64,000 nucleotides of DNA from positions 23,848 to 87,847 of the forward strand of contig JANRLI010000021.1 in assembly GCA_033762625.1 (NCBI GenBank), given 5' to 3'. The stretch is from Alphaproteobacteria bacterium. Its GTDB lineage: Bacteria > Pseudomonadota > Alphaproteobacteria > UBA9219 > RGZA01. The translations under genes were made by a program, and so were the position numbers. Under the pieces are notes generated by a model, which saw nothing but the letters and a program-made list of their open reading frames with translations, ran no database searches and was not told where the DNA came from. Position 1 is the stretch's first letter; every line of letters starts with the position of its first letter. This document shows, in pieces, positions 25,816 through 36,517 of the stretch.

Positions 25816-26728
25816 AATTTTATTTTTTATTATAGGTCTATTATATTCACCGTATAGCTATGCACAAGAAAGCGAAAGCAAGCGTTATAATTTTGGCGTT
25901 CGCCCACACCCACTTATAAGCGAAGCTGAAGAAAAATCTGACGAAACAGTAAAAAAAGAAAAGGAAGACGCGGAGAGTAAGGTCGAAGATAAAAAAGACG
26001 ACGAAAAGAAGGAAGCTGCGGAAACAGTGCCCCCTGCCCCCGTTGCTGAAGCACCTAAAGAAGCCCCTGCATTAGTTGATGGTGTTTATAGCCCCAAAGG
26101 CAAAGCGGCCGATGCCCCCAAAACCAACCCTAAGCATAATCATGAAAAAAGCAAAAAGGCCGAAGAATTAGTACGTTTTTTCATGGGTTCATGCCTTAAA
26201 TTTTATGGTCGCAACAAGGAAATGATTGCCTATATGGACGCAAATTTTCCGCGCCTTGATACTGACCGTAAGGCTGATTTTGCGCCGGTGATTGGCGGAA
26301 ATATAAATACGCAATATTGGGATATTGCACGCGGTGATGTGTTTTACATGCTCGCCAAGGATACCAGCAGCGGGAAATGCGACATTATTGCCAAGGATGG
26401 CGCTTCGCATTTTGTGCATAAGGAATTAAAAGCTGTAATGGATGGATTAACCATTACCAAAATCCTGATGACTAAAACAGAATATGAAAAGGTTGCGTCA
26501 CAAAACAAGGAAGTTTCGATGGTGAGTATTCTTGGCCATCCCTTAGAAAAGGAATTAGCGATTGTTGCAACAACCAAGATTAAAGACATCGGCGATAATC
26601 TGGATGCGCAGATAACGCTGTTCACCGTGCCGCAGGAAACTGTGGATGTGATTGATGTAACACCCAAGGAAGCAGCGCCAACAGCGACAGAACCTGCCGC
26701 AGCTGGCGGTGGGTTTTCAAAAGATTAG
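25745..26728 (+). CDS. Exported Lys/Glu/Pro-rich protein, unknown function
   Basis: 327 residues from the ATG at 25745; other starts at 25793 and 25811 are possible, and no ribosome binding site is decisive. The first 45 residues contain a hydrophobic stretch (ILFFIIGLLYSPYSYA-QES) that reads as a signal sequence. The N terminus and its start codons lie inside the palindromic repeat, which encodes MPASAGMT just before the hydrophobic part. Then come a charged Glu/Lys/Pro linker (about 55-130) and a globular C-terminal domain with a FFMGSCLKFYG start. No family recognised. The element may have rebuilt the start of this gene. Confidence 0.65.
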   Translation: MNFGVFFIHIKKVISWMPASAGMTILFFIIGLLYSPYSYAQESESKRYNFGVRPHPLISEAEEKSDETVKKEKEDAESKVEDKKDDEKKEAAETVPPAPVAEAPKEAPALVDGVYSPKGKAADAPKTNPKHNHEKSKKAEELVRFFMGSCLKFYGRNKEMIAYMDANFPRLDTDRKADFAPVIGGNINTQYWDIARGDVFYMLAKDTSSGKCDIIAKDGASHFVHKELKAVMDGLTITKILMTKTEYEKVASQNKEVSMVSILGHPLEKELAIVATTKIKDIGDNLDAQITLFTVPQETVDVIDVTPKEAAPTATEPAAAGGGFSKD

Positions 26729-26738
26729 TTATTGAGGA

Positions 26739-29372
26739 TTAGCCTGCTAAACGTGCTTTTGCGGCATCTAAATTAGCAAGCGTAATACGCGCCTGTTCCA
26801 GACGCTCGCGGTGATCTGCAACCACATCTTGCGGGGCGAAATCTGCAAATTGCGGGTTACCCAGTTTTTGCTCCAGACGTGTTGCTTCTTCAAAAATTTT
26901 CTTATGCTCTTTTTCAATGCGTGCGCGTTCGGCATCCAAATCAATCACGCCAGCAAGCGGCATTACGAATGTGGTATTGCCCAATACGGCCTGTGCGGCA
27001 TCCTTTGGAATGGTGCCGTCATAGGTAAGACCCGCCACACGCGCCATTTTGAAAATGAAATCCTTATACGCGGTTAGGCGGTGCTTCACGGTTTCATCCG
27101 CACCCTGAACAATTAGCTGAATATTGGTTGCTGCAGGTACATTAAGTTCCGCACGAACGGAGCGGATAATGCCGATGGCATCAATAACCCAGCGTACTTC
27201 CGCCAGCGCATCGACGCTACCCCAGTTGCCTTCTGCCACTGGCCATTCCTGAAGCATCAGCATTTCATTAGGCTTGTTATTGAATGCCTGCCAGATTTCC
27301 TCGGTGATATAGGGCATAATAGGCTGCAATAGGTGCAAAATGGTATTTAAAACCCATGCTGCGGTTGCGCGGGTTTCAGCCTTTGCTGCTTCATCTGAGC
27401 CCATAAATACAGGCTTTGCAAATTCCAGATACCAGTCGCAATAAATATTCCATGCAAACTGATATAGCGCCGTTGCCGTATCATCATAACGGTAAATATT
27501 CAGCGCCGCAGTTGTCTTGCGGATGGCTTCTGCTGTTTCACCAATAACCCATTTATTCAGCGTCAGCGTGACCAATGCTGGATTAAAATTCGCATCCAGC
27601 TTGCATTCATTCATTTCGCAGAACCGTGCAGCGTTCCACAATTTGGTTGCAAAGTTGCGTCCGCTTTCAATACGTCCGGTCGCCAGTTTAATATCACGCC
27701 CCGGCGTTGAAAGATTGGTAAGGGTAAAGCGCAACGCATCGGTGCCGTATTTATCAATCATATCCAAGGGGTCGATGACATTGCCCTTAGTCTTGGACAT
27801 TTTCTGCCCTTTTTCATCGCGCACCAGCGCGTGAATGTAAATTTTGCGGAACGGCACATCCTTCATGAAATGCATGCCCATCATCATCATGCGCGCAACC
27901 CAGAAGAAGATAATATCAAAGCCCGTAACCAGCACATCACCCGGATAATATCGGTTTAGTTCGGGTGTTTGTTGTGGCCAACCAAGCGTTGAAAAAGGCC
28001 AGAGCGCGGATGAAAACCATGTATCGAGGACATCTTCATCGCGTGTGAGCTTTACACCTGCGCCAGCCTGCCTTTGTGCATCTTCCTCGGTTTCGGCGAC
28101 ATAATATTTGCCGCTTTCATCATACCATGCAGGGATTTGATGACCCCACCAGAGCTGACGTGAGATGCACCATGGCTGGATATTACGCATCCATTCGAAA
28201 TAGGTATTTTCCCATTGCTTTGGCACAAATTCGGTCTTGCCTGTTTCAACCGCTTCGAGCGCTGGCTTGGCAAGCGTCGCAGCATCGCAATACCATTGCT
28301 CGGTAAGGAAAGGTTCGATGACCACGCCGGAGCGATCGCCATGCGGTACTTTGTGCAGATGGGGTTCGATTTTTTCAAGCAAGCCCAACGCTTCCAGATC
28401 CGCGACAACTTTTTTGCGCGCTTCAAACCGTTCAAGGCCGCGATAAGCTTCTGGCACTTCGTTATTGAGGAAGCCGCGACGATCCATAATATTTATCATG
28501 GGCAAATTGTGCCGCTTGCCTACCTCGAAGTCGTTGAAGTCATGGGCAGGTGTAATCTTCACCGCGCCGCTGCCCGTTTCAGGATCAGCGTAATCATCCC
28601 CCACGATGGGGATTAAGCGGCCAACCAGCGGCAATTTTACGAACGTGCCGATGAGCTTTTTATAACGGTCATCATTCGGGTTTACGGCAACCGCGCTATC
28701 GCCCAGCATGGTTTCAGGGCGCGTGGTTGCAACCACAATAAATGTATCTGTGCCATCAACCGGATATTTGAAGTGCCACAGATTGCCTTTGATTTCGCGT
28801 GGCTCAACTTCCAAATCGGAAATGGCAGTTTGCAGTTTGGGATCCCAATTCACCAAACGGTTATCTTTATAAATCAGGCCCTGCTTATACAGTTCAACGA
28901 ACACCTTGTTCACCGCCTTGTTCAGGCCTTCATCCATCGTGAAGCGTTCGCGTGCCCAATCGGGTGATGCGCCAAGACGGCGAAGCTGGCGCGTAATCGT
29001 GCTGCCGCTTTCTTCCTTCCATTTCCAGACGCGCTTTAAAAATTCTTCACGGCCCAAATCGGTTCTGCGCTTTTTTTCTTCCGCACCGATTTTCTTTTCA
29101 ACCAGCATTTGCGTTGCAATACCTGCGTGGTCGGTGCCAGGCTGCCACAGCGTATCCTTTCCAATCATGCGCTGATAACGCACCAATACGTCTTGCAACG
29201 TGAAGGTCAGCGCATGGCCCATATGCAGGCTGCCCGTCACATTGGGCGGCGGCATCATGATGGTATAGGGCGATTTATTACTGGTTGGCGCGCAAGCAAA
29301 CGAGCCCGATTTTTCCCAACGGGCATAATGTTTTGCTTCAACGTCTGCGGCGATATAAGTCTTTTCCATCAT
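26739..29372 (-). CDS. valS: Valine-tRNA ligase
   Basis: About 877 residues from the ATG at 29372 (or 29369). The frame extends to 29402 only because the adjacent palindromic repeat is open and reads MPAFAGMT, so I exclude it. HIGH-type PPPNVTGSLHMGHAL and KMSKS-type KMSKTKGNVIDP are present, with the editing domain between them (TTRPETMLGDSAVAVNP) and a C-terminal coiled coil. In Caulobacter valS also neighbours popZ, as it does here. Confidence 0.96.
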   Translation of the reverse strand: MMEKTYIAADVEAKHYARWEKSGSFACAPTSNKSPYTIMMPPPNVTGSLHMGHALTFTLQDVLVRYQRMIGKDTLWQPGTDHAGIATQMLVEKKIGAEEKKRRTDLGREEFLKRVWKWKEESGSTITRQLRRLGASPDWARERFTMDEGLNKAVNKVFVELYKQGLIYKDNRLVNWDPKLQTAISDLEVEPREIKGNLWHFKYPVDGTDTFIVVATTRPETMLGDSAVAVNPNDDRYKKLIGTFVKLPLVGRLIPIVGDDYADPETGSGAVKITPAHDFNDFEVGKRHNLPMINIMDRRGFLNNEVPEAYRGLERFEARKKVVADLEALGLLEKIEPHLHKVPHGDRSGVVIEPFLTEQWYCDAATLAKPALEAVETGKTEFVPKQWENTYFEWMRNIQPWCISRQLWWGHQIPAWYDESGKYYVAETEEDAQRQAGAGVKLTRDEDVLDTWFSSALWPFSTLGWPQQTPELNRYYPGDVLVTGFDIIFFWVARMMMMGMHFMKDVPFRKIYIHALVRDEKGQKMSKTKGNVIDPLDMIDKYGTDALRFTLTNLSTPGRDIKLATGRIESGRNFATKLWNAARFCEMNECKLDANFNPALVTLTLNKWVIGETAEAIRKTTAALNIYRYDDTATALYQFAWNIYCDWYLEFAKPVFMGSDEAAKAETRATAAWVLNTILHLLQPIMPYITEEIWQAFNNKPNEMLMLQEWPVAEGNWGSVDALAEVRWVIDAIGIIRSVRAELNVPAATNIQLIVQGADETVKHRLTAYKDFIFKMARVAGLTYDGTIPKDAAQAVLGNTTFVMPLAGVIDLDAERARIEKEHKKIFEEATRLEQKLGNPQFADFAPQDVVADHRERLEQARITLANLDAAKARLAG

Positions 29373-29377
29373 ATACT

Positions 29378-29511
29378 CTGTCATGCCCGCGAAGGCGGGC
29401 ATCCACGAATTTTCTTACTGTTAGTGACTGTTTTTATAGGTATTTAATGGCCAAGAAAATACTAAAAAGATTAAATAAAGCCGTAGATGCCCGCCTTCGC
29501 GGGCATGACAG
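29378..29511. repeat. Composite palindromic repeat, copy B
   Basis: Arms 29378-29407 and 29482-29511 are 30 bases each with one mismatch, around a 74-base spacer. Each arm contains the hairpin ATGCCCGC-GAAG-GCGGGCAT. The arms match copy A at 25692-25815 apart from the loop and ends, while the spacers differ. It fills the gap between popZ and valS. Confidence 0.88.
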
Positions 29512-29517
29512 CAATAG

Positions 29518-30048
29518 TTAATTCAAATCGCGGGTGATTTTCTGGATTTCTTTCTGCACCACGCGCTCGACAATCGCGGGCAGATTGTTATCAAGCCAAT
29601 CTTTTAGGATTGGACGCAACAAATCAGCAACCATGTTTTCAAGCGTTTTATGGCCTGAACCGATGGGCTGGGTGTTGATGTTAACCGTACCGCCGACAAG
29701 GCGTGATAACCCCGAGAGCGCATTTACAGATGCCTGCGCGGCGGTTTCAGAAATCAGACGACTGCGGTCAACCTGAACAGGTTCAGGAGGTGGCGCATAA
29801 ACGGGTGCCGGTGCCGGCTCTGGTTCCGGTTCGGGTTGCGGCGCAAGATTTTCAACGCTGCCATCATCTTTAACTTCTTCAATGAGCTCGAGAACCGGCG
29901 CTTCTTCCATTTCCACAACCGGCGGCGGTTCTGCATTTGGATCTGCCGGGGTTGGTTCAACCGTTGCCCCGTCTTCGGAAATAATCCGGCGGATTGAGGC
30001 GAGGATTTCCTCCATTGATGGTTCTTGGTTTGGTGGGTTCTCTGCCAT
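29518..30048 (-). CDS. popZ: PopZ pole-organising protein (DUF2497)
   Basis: 176 residues with the three PopZ parts: an N-terminal helix SMEEILASIRRIISED (11-26), a Pro/Glu-rich disordered linker (about 27-95), and a C-terminal oligomerisation region with LENMVADLLRPILKDWLDNN. In Caulobacter PopZ forms a polar condensate that anchors ParB-parS. Its place between tolC and valS matches the usual alphaproteobacterial order. The gene ends just after repeat copy B. Confidence 0.93.
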   Translation of the reverse strand: MAENPPNQEPSMEEILASIRRIISEDGATVEPTPADPNAEPPPVVEMEEAPVLELIEEVKDDGSVENLAPQPEPEPEPAPAPVYAPPPEPVQVDRSRLISETAAQASVNALSGLSRLVGGTVNINTQPIGSGHKTLENMVADLLRPILKDWLDNNLPAIVERVVQKEIQKITRDLN

Positions 30049-30192
30049 AGATGTCCGGGTCCGGGAAGAATCAAAAGATAGTCGATAAGAACATTAATCT
30101 AATGGCGGAAAGGGTTCAAAGAAAAGGATTTTATCACCCATGAGGTAATTTTGGGCTGAATCGCGCCGGCGGCCTTCGTTTCGGCCTAGGTT

Positions 30193-31611
30193 TTAGAGGG
30201 GGGTTTTAGGGGATGTTTCGACGGCTGGCTCGCCGCTTGGCTCTGGCGTTACTTCGGGGTTTTTGAACTCCGGATCTTCAGATGCCCCAAGACCTATCCA
30301 CTTATCCTTGGTGGCTTCATAGTGTGCCGTGGGATCATAGGGTGTAATGGGTAATTTAAGTTTTTGTGCGGTAAGCTCACCTATCGCTGCCTTTACAGCG
30401 AATAGCGCTACGGCTTTATCGCGTTGCGATTGCACCAGATTAACCCGCGCTTGCAAGGCTTCGGCTTCAGCGTTCAACCGGTCAAGAATAGTGCGCGTAC
30501 CCACACGGGATTCTTCTTTCACGCCTTCAAACGCAAGTTGTGCGGCTTCAACCTGCTTTTGGCGTGATTTGATGGTGGCCTTTGCTGTATTCAGGCTTTC
30601 CCAAGCGCGCACGGCTGTTTCACGCGCGGCATCCAACGCGCTGCGGATTTCTACGCGGCGTTGGCTAGCGGTTTCCTTTGCGGCACGTGTGCGCGCATAA
30701 TCAGCGCCGCCACGGTAAAGTGGCATAGTCAGCCGTGCCATAATGCTGGCTGTATCGGTTTTTCCTGTTGTTGCCGCCACACTGGAATCCCATGCGCGGT
30801 CAGCGTTTGCTTCGAGATGAATTTCCGGCAACAAGGCGCCTTCGGCAGTTGCGATATCTTGCTCCGCACCTTCAGCAGTATATTTGGCACTGATGACTTT
30901 GGGATTGTTGGCTTGTGCCAAATCAATCATTTCATCAAGTCGCGCGGGAATTGGGAAATTCACATCGGGCGCAGCGAGTTCAGACGGCGGATTGCCGATG
31001 ACCTTTTCATAGGTCGCTTTGGCATTTGCCAGCAAACCTTCGGATTCAATGCGTGATGCAATCGCGCCTGCAAGACGGCTATCGGCCTGCGCTACGTCGG
31101 TGCGTGTTGCTTCGCCAACCGCAAAACGGTCACGCGCAGCTTGCAATTCCTGCTTTAAAACTTCTTCATTTTTTTTGTTAATTTTTAGCGTTGCCTGATA
31201 CAGCCAAACATCAAAATAACTGGTGGCAACATTGAGAAATAAAGCTTGTTCTGCATCATCATAGCTTGCGCGCGCAGCTAACACCGCTTTTTCCGCCGAG
31301 CTGATACTGGAAGAAATGCTGCCGCCCTTATAAAGAGGCTGCGTTAATGAAAGTCCCAGATTGCGCGGGGTCGAGTCATTATCAACCGCGCCCTGATTGA
31401 ATTTCTTTTGGCCGATTGCCGCGCCTAAATCAACCGATGGACGCTGGCCGGATTTGGCAAGCGGTACGCCTTCATCAATGGCGCGAAGCTTCGCTTGTTC
31501 TCTACGCAACTCAGGGTTGGTTTGATAGGCCCGTATCATCGCGGCTTGCAATGTTTCGGCATTGGCTGGAAGCGCCATCAAAGCCAATACTAATGCAAGC
31601 AGGATGCGCAT
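30193..31611 (-). CDS. tolC: TolC family outer-membrane channel protein
   Basis: 472 residues: a signal peptide (MRILLALVLALMALPANA) followed by the two coiled-coil halves of the OEP family (ETLQAAMIRAYQTNPELR, YKGGSIS, YRGGADYA). It forms the outer-membrane exit duct for type I secretion and RND/ABC efflux; the inner-membrane partners are not in the window. The C-terminal tail is Pro/Glu-rich. The rhodanese gene ends three bases before its start, so they form an operon (pcm, rhodanese, tolC). Confidence 0.94.
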   Translation of the reverse strand: MRILLALVLALMALPANAETLQAAMIRAYQTNPELRREQAKLRAIDEGVPLAKSGQRPSVDLGAAIGQKKFNQGAVDNDSTPRNLGLSLTQPLYKGGSISSSISSAEKAVLAARASYDDAEQALFLNVATSYFDVWLYQATLKINKKNEEVLKQELQAARDRFAVGEATRTDVAQADSRLAGAIASRIESEGLLANAKATYEKVIGNPPSELAAPDVNFPIPARLDEMIDLAQANNPKVISAKYTAEGAEQDIATAEGALLPEIHLEANADRAWDSSVAATTGKTDTASIMARLTMPLYRGGADYARTRAAKETASQRRVEIRSALDAARETAVRAWESLNTAKATIKSRQKQVEAAQLAFEGVKEESRVGTRTILDRLNAEAEALQARVNLVQSQRDKAVALFAVKAAIGELTAQKLKLPITPYDPTAHYEATKDKWIGLGASEDPEFKNPEVTPEPSGEPAVETSPKTPL

Positions 31612-31614
31612 AAG

Positions 31615-31956
31615 TTAATACCGCGCCACCGTTGGATCGATGTGGACCGACCACGCATCAATCCCACCCGATAAATTCGAAGCATTCGCAAAACCATTTT
31701 GACGAAGCCATGAAACAACTTTCGCGCTGCGACCGCCATGATGACAATGCACAACCAGCGGGTAATCTTTGGTAACTTCGGAAATCCGCGATGGGACTTG
31801 GCCCATAGGAATTAAATCTGCGCCTTCAATTTTAGCCCGCGCATACTCATCTTTTTCACGGACATCAAGCAGCATGAATTTTTCGCCACTATCCATCATT
31901 GCTTTGAGGGTTTTTACATCAATTTCGAGTGGTGCTGGGGCAGTCGAGCTAGGCAT
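31615..31956 (-). CDS. Single-domain rhodanese-like protein
   Basis: 113 residues. One rhodanese domain with the active-site loop VVHCHHGGRS, in which the cysteine is present. LLDVREKDEYARAKIEGA and NLSGGIDAW are family motifs. It probably transfers sulphane sulphur in the cytoplasm. It lies between the PCMT-type gene and tolC, a common alphaproteobacterial arrangement of unknown meaning. Confidence 0.92.
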   Translation of the reverse strand: MPSSTAPAPLEIDVKTLKAMMDSGEKFMLLDVREKDEYARAKIEGADLIPMGQVPSRISEVTKDYPLVVHCHHGGRSAKVVSWLRQNGFANASNLSGGIDAWSVHIDPTVARY

Positions 31957-31979
31957 GAGATTTCCTTGGAATGGATTTC

Positions 31980-32675
31980 TTAAAAAACGAATTTGGGACG
32001 TGTGGTAAACCCCGGCAGAACAGGCGCAGCCGCATCAAACAGCTTTTGCTCCACAATACCTTTGCTTTGCTTGGTATATAGGCGTACCTCGCCGATTTTT
32101 CCATACAGGTCACCTTCCGGATAGACCACGCATACCATGCGGCCACCATCTGCCAATTGATTGGTAATTTTTTCAGGAATCCATTGTGCTGCGCCTTCGA
32201 TAATAATGGCGTTATAGGGTGATGCCGGTGCATGACCATCGGATAAACTGCCCTGCACTAACCGCGTGTTTTCCAGCAAAAAATCAATTTTGTTCTGCTG
32301 CAATTGGCGGGTCAACGCCGGGTCACTTTCAAGCGCGATAATTTCACCAGCTATGTCATTTAAAATCGCGCTGGAATAACCGGTCGCCGGACCAATATCC
32401 AGAACGCGGTCATCATCCTTCAAATTTAGCGCCATAATCATGCGCGCAAGGACCATAGGCGATAATAATTTACGGCCATAGCCAACCGACACATCACCGT
32501 CAGTATAGGCAAAGGTTTTCTGGTCAGCGGGAAGGAAAGCTTCACGCGGCAGGCGGCCCATGATATCGAGCAATTTGTCATCAATGACCCTGTTTGGACG
32601 AAGCTGGCTTTCAACCATATTAAATCTGGCAGAAGCGTAGAAATCAGGGGCTGGTTTGGTCGCAGGATTTGACAT
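31980..32675 (-). CDS. Protein-L-isoaspartate O-methyltransferase family protein
   Basis: 231 residues from the ATG at 32675; the longer frame to 32750 starts with an unlikely tail. SAM motif I reads VLDIGPATGYSSAIL, preceded by the PCMT-like region ESQLRPNRVIDDKLLDIMGRLPREAFLP and GYGRKLLSPMVLARMI. PCMTs repair isoaspartyl residues. This alphaproteobacterial branch, upstream of tolC, differs from E. coli Pcm, and its substrate is not proven. It shares an operon with the rhodanese gene. Confidence 0.85.
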   Translation of the reverse strand: MSNPATKPAPDFYASARFNMVESQLRPNRVIDDKLLDIMGRLPREAFLPADQKTFAYTDGDVSVGYGRKLLSPMVLARMIMALNLKDDDRVLDIGPATGYSSAILNDIAGEIIALESDPALTRQLQQNKIDFLLENTRLVQGSLSDGHAPASPYNAIIIEGAAQWIPEKITNQLADGGRMVCVVYPEGDLYGKIGEVRLYTKQSKGIVEQKLFDAAAPVLPGFTTRPKFVF

Positions 32676-32844
32676 GTTATGTATGAGGAAATGTTCGTTA
32701 ATGAGGGGTCGTATTAGATTAGTTTGAGTGCCCGTTTTATAGCACCGCATGAAACGACCTTAAAGCGCCATTATTATTTAATTATCAATGCTTGACCCCA
32801 CCCCTGCTTTTTCATTATGTTCACGCCCAGAATATACCTTAATT

Positions 32845-32918
32845 GGCGCGATGGCAGAATGGCTATGTAGGGGACTGCAAATCCCCGTATTCCGGTTCGA
32901 TTCCGGATCGTGCCTCCA
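32845..32918 (+). tRNA. tRNA-Cys (GCA)
   Basis: The acceptor GGCGCGA pairs with TCGTGCC (one G-U). The anticodon loop CTGCAAA carries GCA within the stem GGGGA/TCCCC, the T-loop reads GGTTCGATTCC, and CCA is encoded. The CDF transporter gene starts 41 bases after it on the same strand. Confidence 0.96.
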
Positions 32919-32959
32919 CTTTTCCAGCTTTACCCCTCACCTACAGATTCTGGTACTTC

Positions 32960-33925
32960 ATGCCAAATGACGGTCCACAGCATAATGTTGTTCCAAAGGC
33001 AGAAGAAAAAAAGCTGTTCTTTGTTTTGTGTCTTACCGCACTGATTATGGTGGTGGAAGTTTTGGGCGGATATTTTTCCGGCTCCCTCGCCCTGCTTGCT
33101 GATGCGGGGCATATGTTCACCGATGTCGCGGCACTGCTGTTATCGTGGCTTGCCATGCGTTTGGGGCGTAAAGCGCCGGATGCGCAGCGCACTTATGGCT
33201 ATCAGCGTTTAAAAATTCTGGCCGCATATACCAACGCGGTGCTGCTGTTCTTCCTTTCCGCAATTATTGTTGCCGAAGCGTTTGACCGTATCTTTAAACC
33301 GCACCAGACCATCGACAGCACATTGATGCTTATTGTCGCTGGCGTTGGACTTGTAACCAATATCGCCAGTGCCGCGATATTGAACCACAAAAGTAAGGTG
33401 CATGACGATTTAGTAAACGACCATCACGGCCATGATCACGCTGGCCATACCCACGCAGGACATGACCATTCCCATGATTTGAATGTCCAAGGCGCATTGA
33501 TGCATGTGCTGAGTGATTTGCTGGGATCTGCGGCGGCAGTGGTTGCCGCATTATTGATTATGTTTTTTGGATGGAATATTGCCGATCCGATTTTATCGAT
33601 TTTCGTCAGCTTGTTGATTTTGGGTTATGCGTGGAAACTTGCAAAGCAGACCATACACATTCTGATCGAAGGTGCACCCGATGACACGCTGCCCGATAAA
33701 ATCAAAGAAACCATTTTGAGAAATATTAAAGGCGTCAAGGATGTGCATCACATTCATGTGTGGAGCCTGACCGAAAAGCAGCCTATCGCAACACTGGATG
33801 TGACGATTGACGATATGGCCGATTACCACACGATTTTGTGCAGTATCCAGCGATTACTCGCGGATAAGTATCATCTGGATCATGTGACCATCCAGATTGA
33901 AAAAGGGCCGTGTTTTCCGCTTTAA
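32960..33925 (+). CDS. Cation diffusion facilitator (CzcD/ZitB-type metal exporter)
   Basis: 321 residues from the ATG at 32960; the open frame upstream runs through tRNA-Cys and is not coding. Six membrane segments, the metal site in LLADAGHMFTDVAALLLSW, a His-rich loop between segments IV and V (HHGHDHAGHTHAGHDHSHD) and a cytoplasmic C domain (HHIHVWSLTE) are all typical. It exports Zn2+ or similar divalent cations across the inner membrane against protons. No metal regulator is nearby. The ribosome binding site is weak. Confidence 0.93.
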   Translation: MPNDGPQHNVVPKAEEKKLFFVLCLTALIMVVEVLGGYFSGSLALLADAGHMFTDVAALLLSWLAMRLGRKAPDAQRTYGYQRLKILAAYTNAVLLFFLSAIIVAEAFDRIFKPHQTIDSTLMLIVAGVGLVTNIASAAILNHKSKVHDDLVNDHHGHDHAGHTHAGHDHSHDLNVQGALMHVLSDLLGSAAAVVAALLIMFFGWNIADPILSIFVSLLILGYAWKLAKQTIHILIEGAPDDTLPDKIKETILRNIKGVKDVHHIHVWSLTEKQPIATLDVTIDDMADYHTILCSIQRLLADKYHLDHVTIQIEKGPCFPL

Positions 33926-34030
33926 AACCCAATAAAATCGCATTATTTTGCGGTTATTAGTTTCATCATTAGCCGTTAAATTATGAAACAGCCCATTTTG
34001 GCTGGAGCATTTTTTTAAAGGGTTTTTTTT

Positions 34031-35068
34031 ATGAGCGATATTTCAAACGCCGGCGCAGAAGTTACACAAAAGCCCAAGCAGCACAGCGGCACGGTAGTGC
34101 GCGTAAAAATTGATCAGCAATTTGGTCTATTGCAACTAGATGGCAGCGACACTCTGGTTTACTTCCGGATAAAAGATGTTCCTAAAACAGAAGTTGATGG
34201 CGTTAAAAAACTGGCTATCAAAAAGGGGCAGCGTTTTGAATTTGACGTCGAACCAAACGACGCCACGCCAACACCCGATAACCGCCGTTATATTACCCAT
34301 GAAGGCAAGGTTATCGAATTGAAAGTTGTCGGGAAATTGGTACCAACCGACAAGCCTGCCCCAGTCGCAGCAAACCAATCAAATCCGGACGTGGAAATCA
34401 GTGGAACAGTTAAATGGTTCAATAGCAAAAAAGGATTTGGCTTTATTGTTCCCGATGATGGTGGCAAAGATGTGTTTGTTCACGTCCAACACAATGCGGG
34501 ACGCGACCTAAAGGAAGGCGACAGGGTTGTTTTCGATCGTGTAGTTGGCCAACGCAGAGAAGGCGAATGGTCTGTATCCCTTATTCATAGCGTGAATGGT
34601 GAAGCACTTATTGCCGAAGGCGAAGCTATAAAAGCACCTATTCCCGAACGTATTCCTGAAGATGAAATCCACACCTTGAAGCTGGAAGTGCGTGAATATG
34701 AAGATGGGTTACGCCTTGCGCTGCCATCGCCTTATACATTCACAATCCCTTTGAACCAAAGAGCAGATGCAGCGATTTTTGCAAGCTACCCAGAATATCA
34801 CATCAGCCCGAATGAGCCGTTGGAAGCTGGTGAAACCCTTTCGATGCGCGTATGGGTAAGCCAAGACGGCAAAGTGATGTTATTGCCAAAAGATTATAAG
34901 TCTGGAGCAACACCGCAGGTACGTTACCAAGATGCTACCGCGCCTGATGGTGTAACTGTGGCGCGTGGTGAGCGCTCTTTTATTGTTGAAAAAAGAGCTA
35001 CACGTCCAGTACACGTTAGAACGCCGAGATCTACTGGAAAACCAGGCGGAAACGAAGGCCAGAAATAG
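34031..35068 (+). CDS. Protein with two cold-shock domains and an unassigned C-terminal region
   Basis: 345 residues. Residues 122-190 are a canonical cold-shock domain with RNP-1 (KGFGFI, 134-139) and RNP-2 (VFVH, 148-151). Residues 18-100 resemble a diverged one ([26 protein letters not shown]) that has lost the aromatic nucleic-acid surface. The remaining 140 residues ([17 protein letters not shown] onward) are beta-rich and unrecognised, ending in a basic Gly/Pro tail. It probably binds RNA or single-stranded DNA. AAAGGG precedes the ATG. It is upstream of eno by about 80 bases on the same strand. Confidence 0.8.
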   Translation: MSDISNAGAEVTQKPKQHSGTVVRVKIDQQFGLLQLDGSDTLVYFRIKDVPKTEVDGVKKLAIKKGQRFEFDVEPNDATPTPDNRRYITHEGKVIELKVVGKLVPTDKPAPVAANQSNPDVEISGTVKWFNSKKGFGFIVPDDGGKDVFVHVQHNAGRDLKEGDRVVFDRVVGQRREGEWSVSLIHSVNGEALIAEGEAIKAPIPERIPEDEIHTLKLEVREYEDGLRLALPSPYTFTIPLNQRADAAIFASYPEYHISPNEPLEAGETLSMRVWVSQDGKVMLLPKDYKSGATPQVRYQDATAPDGVTVARGERSFIVEKRATRPVHVRTPRSTGKPGGNEGQK

Positions 35069-36424
<1,356 letters not shown>

Positions 36425-36517
36425 CCGCTTAATTAAATATTTATGATTTTTAGCGTATTTATAGGACTTGATTCTGTAGTATTCTGAAAGCTTCAACTAT
36501 TTAATAACCGCTTTCCC

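Noticed and set aside
29373..29402. N-terminal extension of ValS (MPAFAGMTEY)
   Set aside because: It is encoded by the palindromic repeat; conserved ValS sequence starts at MEKTYIAADV.
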